This document shows, piece by piece, positions 10,750 to 21,997 of a stretch of DNA of 64,000 nucleotides. The translations under genes were made by a program, and so were the position numbers. The first letter of the stretch is position 1, and each line of letters starts with the position of its first letter. The notes below the pieces were generated by a model. The model was not told the origin of the DNA, did not search any database, and saw only the letters and a list, made by a program, of their open reading frames with translations. This DNA is from Rhizophagus clarus (Eukaryota > Glomeromycota > Glomeromycetes > Glomerales > Glomeraceae), in contig BLAL01000058.1 of NCBI GenBank assembly GCA_015698045.1, forward strand, positions 1,180,501 through 1,244,500. Reading direction: 5' to 3'.

Positions 10750-12475
10750 TAAACTTTAGCGAATCTTTCTTTCTTTTTCCTTCTTCCTTTTACCCTTCCC
10801 CTTTCTCTCGTTTTCCTTTCCCTTCATTCTTCCCTATCCTCGTCCTTCCTTTATCCTCTATCCTTTTCCTTTTCCTTTCCTTTAATATTTCTTTCTCCTT
10901 TTCTACATATTACATATTTTTGTTGTAAAACACCTTAATGAAACGTTTCCTAATGTTTTGTTTATTTTTTTTTCTTATTTTTAGATAGACTCTTCAGTCT
11001 TCTTGGACACAAAATTTCGGTAATTTCTCTTTTTAATTGTTTTATTTTAATGAACGGTCTTTAACAGTTCATCTTTTTCTTTTTTTAGGTGGTATTTTTT
11101 TGGAGTTTGGACTTGTCTCGGTAAGTGGAAATTTGCTTTTTTATAACTCAATAAACTTTATTAACAGTTCATATTTTTTTCTTTCGCAGAAAGTATAGTT
11201 CTTCAAGATATTTAAATGCGTGGGAATTTGGTAGGAGAGATGTTGATATTTTGATTTTTAATTATTCTTTAATTAATATTTCATTTTTTCCTTTTGTAGA
11301 TGGCTGGTTTTTAAACGACTAGAAATTAGGAATTATTTGATTTAACAAAGCAGCTATTAACGTTCCATTAGTAACTTTTTGGCTTTATGGAAGCGAAATT
11401 TCTGTTGATATTTTTTTAGATCTAATTCCTTTAACAATCTGTTACCAGTGAGGGCTGAAGGAGAGGTTTTTTCTTAATAAATTGTTTTTTGTAGTGTTGC
11501 CCAATGAAAAACATTACTAGGTTTTTGGTATTGAGATAAGGGAAGGCTGAGGAAAAGCTTCTTTGTTGTTTATTTAATAAATTAGTTTGTTTTTCTTATT
11601 TGTAGGGTTAACCAGGCAAAAAACGTTACCAGATATTGTAGTAAGATAGGGCTGAGAAAAAGGTTTTTCGTTATTTTTTTTTAATAAATTAATCTAATTG
11701 ATTTTTTCTTTTTTATAGATATAGGGTTACCAGACGAAAAACATTACCAGACTTTGAAGTTAAGGTAAGGGAATGTTGGAAAAAGGATTTCGTAGTATTT
11801 TTTTTAACTAATTTATTTTTTTTCTTTTTTATAGGTTGCCAGACGAAAATATTGTTGATATATATATTCATGTAGATGGTGGACACGCAAAGAAAGTCAT
11901 TAATTTAATTAATTATTTTTTTACTTTTAACAAACTATTACTAACAGTTTATTTTCTTTTGTTTTAAACAGTCTCCATGAATAATTTGATGGGATTTCTA
12001 TTTGTATGATCGGTCAAACTTCAATTCTGAATTCCTAGGTAAGTTTTCAAAGAAAAATATGAAAACTATAATTAAAAATAAAGTTATATTAACAACTAAC
12101 ATTTTTTTTTATTTCTATTTTTTATATTTTGGCATTCAATTTTTGGATTATGGATGAAGCATCAGTAAGCTCTTAAAACAACTTAGTAACTTACTTTAAT
12201 GAATAGGCATTAAATTTTAGTTTTATTTTTTAATTTTTTTTTATTTTTTGTAAAAAATTATTGTCCAGTTTTGAAAAAAAACAAAAAAAAAATCATTTTC
12301 TAATAGTTTCTGAAAATCGAACTTTTACTTGGATACTGGAATTCCCAATTTCAAGTAAGTTTCAAAAAATTTGTAACTTTTTAAAAAGAAGTTTTTCTAA
12401 CTTTTTTATTTTTTTTTATCAGCTCCAATTCGAATACCTGAATTCAGTAAATTTAAAACTTCCTGAAGAATAAGT
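10750..12475 (+). ncRNA. Plus-strand array of mini-exons, divergent from the minus unit
   Basis: A C/T-rich leader (10,765-10,910) is followed by candidate mini-exons at 10,985-11,019, 11,089-11,120 and 11,190-11,230 (35, 32 and 41 nt). The three introns after them are each exactly 69 nt (11,020-11,088; 11,121-11,189; 11,231-11,299), with gtaatt, gtaagt and gtagga donors and T-rich ag acceptors. The first two share TTAACAGTTCAT before the acceptor. Further on, 11,435-11,840 repeats an exon-plus-intron cassette, and a last pair flanks a gtaagt...tatcag intron at about 12,356-12,421. No long frame emerges from joining them. The unit diverges from the 9735-10,410 array across about 350 bp, suggesting a shared promoter. 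Confidence 0.4.
11435..11840 (+). repeat. Tandem exon-intron cassettes, ~110-118-bp period
   Basis: Four to five head-to-tail units. Each has a TACCAG-ACGAAAAACATTACCAG-like exon part, then AAGGTAAGGG or a similar donor, a GGCTGAG-AAAAGG segment, a T-rich run with AATAAATTA, and a cttttttatag acceptor. The anchor ATTAC(C/T)AG falls at about 11,443, 11,513, 11,625 and 11,743, with a last partial unit at about 11,833. Confidence 0.7.
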
Positions 12476-15400
12476 TTTGAAATTTTACTTTATTAGATTT
12501 AGACCAGTCCATCAAAATCAAAAGAAAAATTTGTGTAGTTTTAGTTATGTACAATAAAAATTTTGTAATAATTTATTTATCAATTTAGTATTTATAATTA
12601 ATTGAAATAAATTAATAACAGATAATATATATAATTCAATTATAATAAAATTAACGATTAGTTAACAATAAATCATATTGATTCTATACATTACAATCAG
12701 ACATAACCTATTGATTACATTTTGAAAATTATGCATACAAATTGATGTTATAGCATCAATCAGTAAGCTGTCAGATAAGAAAAATAGATATCAATAGGTT
12801 AATCTAAACAAGTAAATTAAAAAAAACCGGATAACAATAGGCCAATTCTATTGTTATCCAGTTGCAAATGAATAGGTACCCTATTGATAACCTGTTGATA
12901 ACATTGGATCTGGAATAAATTTTAATTCATCAAATATCTCTTTCGGCAATCGAATTGGTAAACAAAATTTATAATCATCATCTCTACATTTTTTTATCTA
13001 TATTTAAAATATCAAATTATTATAATTTCTTACTATAAATTTCAGTTCTAATGTATAGTAATGTATAATAATAAGATACCTGAAAAGAATATGTTCTTAT
13101 TTGGCAATAAGACTTCATAAAATTTTGGAGTTCCTGATATTTATTTAATGAATTCATAGAAGTTTCTTCTTACTGTAAAGTGCTATCAATACAATGGATC
13201 GCTTAATAAGAAAATCATAAATAAAATTATGCATAATGCAAATTTCACAATTGTTTTAAAAAAAAATACCTCAAAAGTTTCATCTATATTTATCAAACTT
13301 GTGGGAGTATATATTTGAAAATTTTTTTCATTTATTTTCTATTGTTTAGTTTGTTCAGACAGTAATTCTTGAACTATTTTAATAGAATTTCTCAGTTTTA
13401 AACCTAATTTCTTATTTTTTTGTACCATACTTCGAATCTCTTCTAATGTATTCTTTCCCTTAAATATGTCTTCAAGAATATCATTCATGGGATCCCTTTG
13501 CAAAGACACTCCTTATAAAGCCAAATTTAAAATAGACATCACACGTTCAGCTGGGTTCATCCAAGAGTGGTATGGTGCTGTCCTTACACTTGCTAAAAAA
13601 TCAAAATTTCCTCATAAAAAAAGACAAATTAATGCAATTTGCACTGATCCAAATGTATTTCTGTGATCAGAACCACCATCAGTGTAAAGTAAAAGAATTT
13701 CTGGTATATTTTTATCATATTGTCGTAAAATATTCTTATAAAATCCAGTAGAATAACGGAGAGCTGAGCTAGGTTGAAATACAGTATTTTTATAAGAAAC
13801 ATAAACTTGTTTACTATAAAATGAATCAGATATACATGTAGGAATATCACAAAAAAAATATTACAGAAGGTGTTAATAAAAGTTTGGTAAAATTGTGATC
13901 AGATGAAGTTAATTCCATGTTTGTTGGTACTAATGAAGGTTTATTTCTAACACCACTAGTTATCGCAATTCCTTCACCAATTGGAACTTTGTGCTTATCA
14001 TCTGCACAAATTAAAGAGCAATAATTACAATATTTAATTGCAAATAATCGCATATATCTGAATAATGCAGCACAATAGTGAGCATCAGCATGAAACTTGG
14101 ATAATTGTCATGATTGCACTTTATATTTAATTTCAAATCTCCCAGTATATTTTAAGGCAGCATTTGCAGTAACAATTCCTGGCCAGAATTGCAATTAAAT
14201 ATATTTATTAGAAGGTATATAAATTTCTGAATTAAGTGGTGTTCCATATTTTTTTTCTAATTTTTTGATAATAATATTTTTGAGATCAGCAATAGACATT
14301 GCTATTGGTAAATATAGTATTGATGTAGAACGTCGATTATGTATGGCAGGAATAATCTAATAAAATAAATAATTTAAATAATTTTAATTTTTAAAAAAAA
14401 TTTTAATTGTAAAAGATATTAATAAAAAGTATTAATATATACTTCATTAAAGTATTCACGTAATTCATTCCAAAATATATCAAATTTAGTATCACAAAAT
14501 CCATTGTTAATCCTCAAATCTATTACAATATCTGCATCTTGTAATTCTAGTATTGTTCTCAATTTTTCTTGCATCTCTTTTGACAATTCGTGAGGTGGCA
14601 TTGAATTATCTCCTGCTAAAACATTATACAAAAGTTTCCATACACTTGGTGCCATTTTAGCAATTAAAGAATACTATTAAAAGAGAATTTTGTTATTAAA
14701 TTAATGCCAAAAATATAAAATATATAAAATTAACAAATTTAAAATACCTTTTCAGTAACATTTTTTCTCATTTGACATGTAAAATAAAATGTTATCATTT
14801 CATTCGCTAATATCAACATTTGTGTTTCTTGACTTTTGTCTTATTCAGATATTAATCTGGAATTTTTCATATAAAATTTAAAGTTTCTAAATAATTTCCA
14901 TGATAATAACGATAAAGTGTAAATGTGCAATTCACTTGTAATTCATTTATGAATTCGTATTATACCTTTATCTTGAGATAAATAATTATCTAATAAGTGT
15001 AATTCATAAAAATCTGAATTTTGAAGAAGGTCAGAAATAGCTTTAAATTTTAAATTGAAATTTTTTTGTTTATATTTAATTTCTAAGGTTATGTTATTCA
15101 ATAGATTTCATGTTAGCTCGCTTTTTGAATGATTTGTAATCATTTCATTATTAATTGACTCTAAATAGGATACATATTTGCGTATATTATGGCATAATTC
15201 AAAAACATTAGAAATAAAAGATTTTCAGTATTCTTGACCTGCCCAAGGTTGACTAACAAAATGTTCAATTGCCTTCAAATGATCTTCTAACTTTTCTCGT
15301 TTAAGTTGCTCTTTTTTATATTTTCCAGCATAATAAAAAAGATTATAAGATGATTTGATTTTATATTGTGAGAGTGATAAAAATATTTCTGGGATAACAC

Positions 15401-16143
15401 AACACCGCAATTTTAATTTTTCATGGTATAGATCAACATACCATAGAAGATCAGCTAAAGCTTTAATAATTTCATTTCCAGTACTTTCATAATGTTCCCC
15501 ATACCATCCTAATGATTCAACCTTTAATAGTTTAACCAAACATTATAAAGTAAATCATACCATATTACAAAATTTCTTCCTTTAGGAAGTTTGGGAATCC
15601 TGCTAGCTTCCATTATTTCACATAAACCATTAACTTTCTGTCTATCTTCTTTTTCCAAATTTTCTTGCTCCTTTAATGTAAATTTAATTTGGCATGGTTG
15701 AAACTTTTCATACAAACTCAAATTTGCACTTAAACCATATTTAACATTAGTCCAATTTTTTGTTAATTCATTGTAAAATTGAATTACTATTGGTTGATCA
15801 AATATATCATAGCCTAAAATTTCGAATAATAAATCACCAAAAGTTTCTGTAGATTCCATTTCTACTGCATCTTCACTCAATAATTTTTTTTCTTTATAGA
15901 CAGCTACTATGAACCACATTTTTTAAATAATAATGATAATCAAAAAATAATTCAAAATTTGAAGATCAATAAAAAAAGATCAATAAAAAATCAGTAACAG
16001 AATAACAGAATTGTCTAATTTATTATTTTTACAGTTTTATGGTTTAGATCACATAACTTTATCATATGCTTATTTATTTTTAAAAAATTTTCAAAAATGA
16101 GGGAGGTGGGGTATATTAAACAAATAATTAAATTGGAGTAGCC

Positions 16144-16379
16144 TTATATATATGATGATTGATTTTATTATTATTTACCCAACTTTCATTTAGCTGAAGA
16201 ATGTTTATTAAAAAATTTAAAAATTCTTAATAAAAAACATGATAATTTATTAAAAAATACAGAAAATTGTTAATAAATAATATATTAATTTATTAAAAAT
16301 TATTCAATTATTAAAAATATTAATAAAAAATGCAATTATTTATTAAAAAATATTTAGCTTAAAATTAAAAATAATAATA
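16144..16379. other. AT-rich lead-in to the tandem array
   Basis: Made of TTATTAAAAA-like words, probably decayed units of the 40-bp array that follows. No gene. Confidence 0.5.
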
Positions 16380-16696
16380 AAAAGTATAATATTTATTAAA
16401 AATAATTTATTTATTAATTATTAAAAAATATTAATAAAAAGTATAATAATCTATTAATTATTAAAAAATATTAATAAAAAGTATAATAATCTATTAATTA
16501 TTAAAAAATATTAATAAAAAATACAATAATCTATTAATTATTAAAAAATATTAATAAAAAGTATAATAATCTATTAATTATTAAAAAATATTAATAAAAA
16601 ATATAATAATCTATTAATTATTAAAAAATATTAATAAAAAGTATAATAATTTATTAATTATTAAAAAATATTAATAAAAAGTATAAAAATTTATTA
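16380..16696 (+). repeat. 40-bp tandem array, left part
   Basis: About seven to eight near-identical 40-bp units, with GTATAATAAT at 16,441, 16,481 and so on in exact register, each also containing TTAATTATTAAAAAATATT. The array is cut by the LINE-like element and continues at 22,759-22,890. The last 14 bases (16,683-16,696, ATAAAAATTTATTA) are one copy of the insertion's target duplication. Confidence 0.9.
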
Positions 16697-17704
16697 TTTT
16701 TTTTTTTTTTTTTTTTTTTTTAGTCAAATCAAATGCATAGTTTTTATTAAAGTTAATCCAAAAACCAAAGTACAAATAAAGAATATACCGTCTCATCTAC
16801 AATAGCTGCAACTACAAGTAACAAGTACCTGACATGACTAACTATCCTAGCCTGTTCTCATGAAATATAACAGGAAGTCCAGAAGTAGATTTAAGGAATA
16901 AGGGAATTGAAAAAATAAAAGAGATATTCTAAAAAGAAAACAAAAATAAAACTAACTATATAACTAAATCAAAATGATTCCTAAGTTAGAAAGCCGATAA
17001 ACCTAATTAACTAAATTATATAAATTGTTCTAAAAGGGCCTTCAGTCCTGCTACTAAATGCTTCACGTCTGGCCTATTGGACTGGTTGGACTTGGAGCGA
17101 GAGTTCTTCTTGTAAGTCGAACCAGATTTCGAGGAAGAGTTTTCTTTTTTGTTCTGGTTGTGACACCTATTGTTGTCTGAAAAATACGAATTAGTATCTT
17201 GTTGACAAGAGGGCTTGGATTGCCGCCTTGAGATATTATTGCCAGCGTTGCCAAATCTAGCTGGAGGACGTTTCTTGAATCCAAGTTTGGGGGAGGAATA
17301 ACGACACCACAAAAGACTAACATCATTCCAGAGTTGTGGAGTACTTATACATTTAGAAGCTTGATCCCACGTTGCGAAGTATTCAATTAACTTTCTCTGC
17401 CCCAAGGATTCTTTAATTATTTTAAAAGATTTCATTCTACTATCAGCCATAAATTTGCTGGAAGTACAGTTGGGAAATATGGTGGATTCAGTCATATCTG
17501 CAGGAATATCAGTAATGACTGCCTGGAACTTTTCTCGTTATTTACGTTCTGAAAGGTTTCATGATACTGGGAACCATCTAACCAGGATACCACCAAGTCC
17601 GACAGTCCACTCGCCTCCATTGTAAGCTTTGAGGCACTCGTGATTTGGTATCAATCTAATTCTTGCTGATAAATATTTCTTATGACACCTTGTACTGATT
17701 GATA

Positions 17705-20700
17705 CAGTGTTGGCACATGACCTTGTCATTTGGCTTAAAGTTATGACTTTATGTCATTTCGTCATATGACCGGTAGTCATTTGGTCATTTGTCATATAGA
17801 TACGTCACATGTCATATGACTTACATGACCATTCGTCATATGACATGACCTTAGGTCATTTGTCATTTGTCATATAATTTTCTAATTAGCCAATTAAAAT
17901 TAGCCAAGTTGAATCTAAATTGATAATTTTCTGATAATCATTATTAATTTTCTATCAGAAATTTAAATTTTAAAAAATGCCGACACCACACAAATTTTGA
18001 AACTTTTTTAGTTTAGTTCCTAATCCTAATAATAAATCTAATGCAAAAGCAGTATGCATTTTTTGTAGTTCAAAAAATAGAGGAATTCAAGCAGCTGCAT
18101 TAATACCTGGGTATTATACAACTAATAAAGCAAATTTGTGCCGTACTCATTTGGCAAATTGTGTCCATTTTAAAGAAGCATATACTAGTGAAGAAGTAGA
18201 AGAAATCTTATCTCAGCCAGTACCAGAAGATAAACGAAAGTTAAATGAGACAAGTATATATATGTTTATTTTTAAATAAGTTTTATTATCAAATTATACT
18301 AACTCTCTTTATAATAAAGATATTGAAGATGATACTCCTCCTCCTAAATATCGTAAATATTCCACTTCAACTATATCTAATACAGCTTCACAATCAACTT
18401 TAACTAAATGGTGTGGTAGACCCATGTCTAGTAAAGATACACCTACATTTGAAACATTAATGGTTAAAATGTGTGTTTCAAATGGCCTTTCCTTTTCCTT
18501 TGTGGAAAATGAAGAAACTCTAGCAGTGTTTAACTTTATTGCTCCTGATCTTAAGCTTCCAAGTCGCAAAAAACTTGGAGGAAAACTTTTATTAAAAACA
18601 TCAGAAAATCTTCAAGAAAATATCATTAAAATAGCACAATCTGATGAAAATGGATTAACTGCCACATTTGATGGATGGACGAATGTAAAACAAGAGAATA
18701 TTTGGGGAGTTGTATTGATTACTTCAAAAGGCCAGCCATTAATTTGGAATGCTCAAGAGACAAGCTCTGAAAGATCATGAACTGAAGATGTTATAAGATA
18801 TATTGAAATGTTAATGGACGATGCTCAAAATAAAAAAAAAGTTAATATTAAAGCATTTGTATCAGATTCTGCTGGAGAATATGCTGCTGCTAGGTAAGTC
18901 AAGTTAAAAGGATATATGTGATATAATATATATTTTAGTTTATATAAAATATTCTAATTGCTATTTAGAAAACAGTTACAACAAAAGTACCCTGCAAAAA
19001 TATTTCTTCCTTGTATGGCTTATCAAATGAACTTAGTATTTAGTGACATATTTAAGGAGAATGCAGTATTTCAAAGAGTCTCCAAGGAAGCAATTCGAAT
19101 TGTGAGTTATTTTCATAACTCTACATTTTTTACAGGAAATTTGCGAAATGAACAGGAGCGAATTTACAAAAAGACCGTCAAATTAGTATTACCTGGTGAT
19201 ACCAGATGGAATTCATATTATTTTTGTTTTTATTCCATTATAAAAACTCAAGCCGCCTTAAAGGTAATTAATTAATTGTTTAATTTCGTTTAATATTTAT
19301 TTTACTAATAAAAATCCTAAATTTATAATAATATTAGTTTTTATCTGCAAAGTTTAATCCAGAACGTGCAAATGTTATTCGCACAAATGGTATTCCTAAT
19401 ATTATAGTTGATAAACGATCAAAAAAGAGTAATAGGGAACGTAAATTACCTGATGATATTGCAGACAGTATCAATGATTCGGAATTTTGGGCAACATTAT
19501 TTTCTTTGCAAAATTTATTATATCCTCTATGTGGATTTTTAAACAAGTTACAAAGAGATACTGCACGTCTTTATGAAGTGGTTCATTGTTTTGCATATGC
19601 CACAAAAATTTTTTCTGAATATCATGATTCCACTTTTTCAGAAAAAATGATCTCTAGAATGGAAAAAAGGTGGAAAGAGTGGGAGCAGCCACTTTTACTT
19701 CTTTCTATTGCCCTTCATCCATCCTATAAGTTAACAAAATTTCGATCATCAGTCAACAATTTAACATGGACACATATAGGCCAATGGTTGAAGTATTATT
19801 ATCTTGCTTTTTTTGGAACTCCAGCTAGAACAATTTTAGCGGAATTAATTAATTACAAAAGGGGTGATGATCCATATGATAATGATTCTTTTAACCAATT
19901 TTGGGGAAATGTACTAGATTTTTGGGAATCAACAATGGGAATTGGACCAGAACTAGCCAAGGTGGCCATTTATATCCATGGTATTTGTGTAAATTCTGCT
20001 TCTGTTGAACGTTTATGGTCATCAATGGGTTTTTTTCATACTAATAGGCGAAATCGTTTAGATGTAATTCATGTAAATACTAATTTTATGCTAATATTTA
20101 GAAAAAAAATTGTTTTTTAAGAAAAAAACTTGGATTTATTTTTTATTTATTTATTTATAATTAGTATACAAAAGTTCTCGCGATGAGTAAAATTCGTGGT
20201 GATATTTTGTATGAACGCCAAATTAAAGAAGTTATTCAAAGTGATCAGCAAATGAGACGGCTTCATATTGCAACTCCAATTGCTGAAGATTCTAATAATT
20301 CTGATAAAGAAGAACAAAATATTGATAAAGAGGATTTAATAACAGTAAGTGATGATGATAATGATGTAAATGATAATAACAATAATAAGGAAAAAGGAGA
20401 AAGGGACGAAGTGGAGCCAAATACTGAAGAAAATGAAAATCAATGGAATGCTATTATTTCTCAATGGATTGAGGAAACTAATTATGAAAATTGGGTGGAA
20501 AATAGCAATGATGAATTACTGCTTAACGGAGATTTAGATAATGATTTTTTGGTGGGAACACATAACGTTCATCCTGCAGATGATCAAAATGCAAAGTGGG
20601 AATTGTCGCTTCTTTTTACAAATAGTTTAGAATCACCTACATATATCGGATTTTTTTCAGAAAATAATTAAATGTTAATGATAAAAATAAGATCAATTTT

Positions 20701-21036
20701 TACAATAAATTTTTCAATAATATAATATAAAATACATTTTACCAACATTTAAATTTTTTTGATAATAAAAAATAGTTTTTTTTTAATTATTAACGATAAA
20801 CGATATGACTATCATATTTCTTTTTAAGGAAATGGAAATTGAAAACTATTTAAATATCACTTGTAATTTTTGTTTTTATATTATTTAATAAAAATTTTAC
20901 GAATTATATAATACTCTTCTTTGATTGATTAAAGCCATATGACAAAGTCATAAGTCATAGACCTTCGCAAATGACAAATGACAAATGACAAATCATATTA
21001 GTCATGTAAGTCATATGATGTCATGTGCCAACACTG
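17705..21036 (+). mobile_element. hAT DNA transposon, 3332 bp, with 8-bp target duplication
   Basis: Terminal inverted repeats are CAGTGTTGGCACATGAC at the left and its reverse complement at the right, starting with the hAT-typical YARNG. The 8-bp target duplication GATTGATA lies at 17,697-17,704 and 21,037-21,044. Subterminal zones (17,715-17,870 and 20,935-21,025) are packed with GTCATATGAC / GTCATTTGTCAT words, likely transposase binding sites. It encodes a five-exon transposase. It is inserted in the LINE ORF1, so it is younger than that copy. Confidence 0.95.
17977..20671 (+). pseudogene. hAT transposase gene, five exons, two premature stops
   Basis: Exons deduced from splice signals and frame are 17,977-18,253, 18,320-18,893, 18,969-19,263, 19,338-20,072 and 20,165-20,671. 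Exon 1 encodes a BED-like zinc finger (AVCIFCSSKNRG with a following CRTHLANC). Exon 2 has LTATFDGWTN and FVSDSAGEYAAAR, fitting the first catalytic aspartates of an RNase-H-like fold. Exon 4 ends with NSASVERLWSSMG, the hAT C-terminal dimerisation signature. Joining exons 4 and 5 gives DVIH-YTKVLAMSKIRGDI, as expected of the family. TGA stops interrupt the frame at 17,998-18,000 and 18,778-18,780, so the copy is probably inactive unless supplied in trans. The C-terminal tail (20,290-20,600) is Asp/Glu/Asn-rich. Confidence 0.85.
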
Positions 21037-21997
21037 GATTGATACGATTTTCCCCCAGGAACTTAAGTTGCCCAGGAGAGTGTAGCTATCCCATTTGGCC
21101 AGTATATCATAAACTATCAAGTCCAGCAGCTGTGCTTGTTCTTCCTGCTGTGGACAGTAACCGGTAAGGATAAGATTCAAATTATTAAAGTTATCTGCTA
21201 AATGTTCCTGTTTCCTCTTCTTATCTTGAGTTATTGTGAACTACTCTGACGGTTTACTGTTGTCACTACTCGTTGAAGGAGTCCCTTGTTGAGGTGGAAC
21301 GTTGTTAAAAGTAACCACTTGAGAACCAGAAGGAGTCTGCTTAGGTGACGGTCTGCTAGGAACTATAAAGGGATTTTCATCCTGTTGTTGTTGCTGTCAT
21401 TGGAGTTTCTTCAGCTTCTTCTTAGCAGATTTTTTCTGAGCTCTGGATAAAGGTGTAGCAGGTGGTGTGATTGGGTTGGAATGATGAGGAGTACTAGGTA
21501 CCTTATTACTTGTGTCCCCTTGTGAGTCATCAAGATTCATTGAATCTGATTGTTGTTGTATGGGTTGAGAAATTGCTATATCGGGAATGGGTTGTTGTTG
21601 TTGTACAGGAGGCTGAGCTTTCAAATTTGCTGCGCAGGTATCCCAATCGTGATAGCTATTATTCTTGACAAAACGACCTATACAGGTCGCTATGAAAGAA
21701 GGCAGTAGAAAGCTTTTGGGTTTAACTTAAAAATATATTGGTATTTCTACTGTTTGCATAACGTCTTTATTTGAACAGAGAAACAGTTTCATCAGTTCGT
21801 TGTCTACTTCTACTTGGTTGAAAAAGTCTCTGTTTTGTAACATTATAGCTCTAACACATAGATTAATATGACTTAAAGCTGTATCTTTGCAGTTTTTAAA
21901 AAATCACTGTGGGTCACTGTGTATTGTTTCTTGGGTCGAGAAGTCCATTTCTGTTATTTATTTGCAGGGTTTCTTAACAAAATAAACGTCCTATAGA

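Larger units (their letters stand above)
9150..12890. mobile_element. 3.7-kb insertion within the transposase gene, with mini-exon arrays
   Basis: The transposase coding matches stop at about 12,900 (ending KFIPDP) and resume at about 9140 (starting DLEHYQDF). Both ends of the intervening segment carry repeats of an ATTGATAACC / GGTTATCAAT-like motif: on the left at about 9200, 9235 and 9345, and on the right at about 12,700, 12,790, 12,830 and 12,880. The right side includes a hairpin GGATAACAATAGG near 12,833. This looks like subterminal repetition of a DNA element, possibly inserted in an intron, since resumption follows a ttattag acceptor. Exact ends and target duplication could not be fixed. 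Confidence 0.5.
8621..15919 (-). pseudogene. Decayed DDE transposase-like gene, split by a 3.7-kb insertion
   Basis: Read on the minus strand, pieces of one long protein appear in order. N-terminal parts lie at 15,919-15,524 (MWFIVAVYKEKKLLSEDAVE) and 15,539-15,225, then 14,655-14,419. Next is a core at 14,350-13,330 with three catalytic-looking blocks: ICADDKHKVPIGEG, LLLYTDGGSDH and SWMNPAERVMS, a plausible D-D-E triad. A Cys-containing C-terminal part follows at 13,220-12,900, and after the interruption the tail lies at 9140-8621 (VNCTVCNKLRCIF and ICFYCED, Cys pairs resembling a zinc ribbon). The frame is broken by a slip in a T8 run near 13,850, in-frame stops at about 13,618 and 13,519, and a shift at about 15,530. 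Some gaps look like normal short introns, such as 12,998-13,082. I recognise the block order from a large repeat-encoded protein family in glomeromycotan and some animal genomes, but cannot name it. Confidence 0.75.
8450..16143 (-). mobile_element. 7.7-kb TIR DNA transposon carrying a DDE transposase gene
   Basis: The ends are matching inverted repeats. The left reads GGCCACTCCAATTTAATT and continues to TGTTTAA at about 8479. The right end at 16,116-16,143 is its reverse complement with one or two changes, about 28 bp in all. Both sides are flanked by TTA, consistent with a 3-bp target duplication. Inside, the minus strand encodes a long transposase-like protein (15,919 to 8621). A second element of about 3.7 kb sits at 9150-12,890, so the original transposon was about 3.9 kb. 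I cannot assign the superfamily with certainty. A TTA duplication is seen in PIF/Harbinger-type elements, but the protein does not obviously resemble those. Confidence 0.8.
17016..21951 (-). pseudogene. LINE ORF1-like protein gene, interrupted by a hAT element
   Basis: The minus-strand product starts near 21,951 (MDFSTQETIHSD). It runs through a Pro/Gln-rich stretch and a basic SRAQKKSAKKKLKKLQ stretch (21,624-21,397). At codons reading KIVSIS it is interrupted by the hAT transposon. Past it, the protein resumes (RIRLIPNHECLKAYNGGEW, then VRWFPVS and EKFQAVITDIPADMTEST) and ends at 17,016 in a Ser/Lys/Asn-rich tail. The VRWFP and EKFQAVI-NIP-DMT words are what I recall from LINE ORF1 proteins of Rhizophagus. 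In-frame stops (about 21,904, 21,730, 21,396 and two near 17,570-17,540) make it non-functional. RNA binding is expected of the family but not shown here. Confidence 0.7.

Noticed and set aside
17063..17326. Minus-strand frame of 87 codons
   Set aside because: Alternative register of the LINE ORF1 C-terminus; the frame 17,016-17,495 carries the recognisable ORF1 words.
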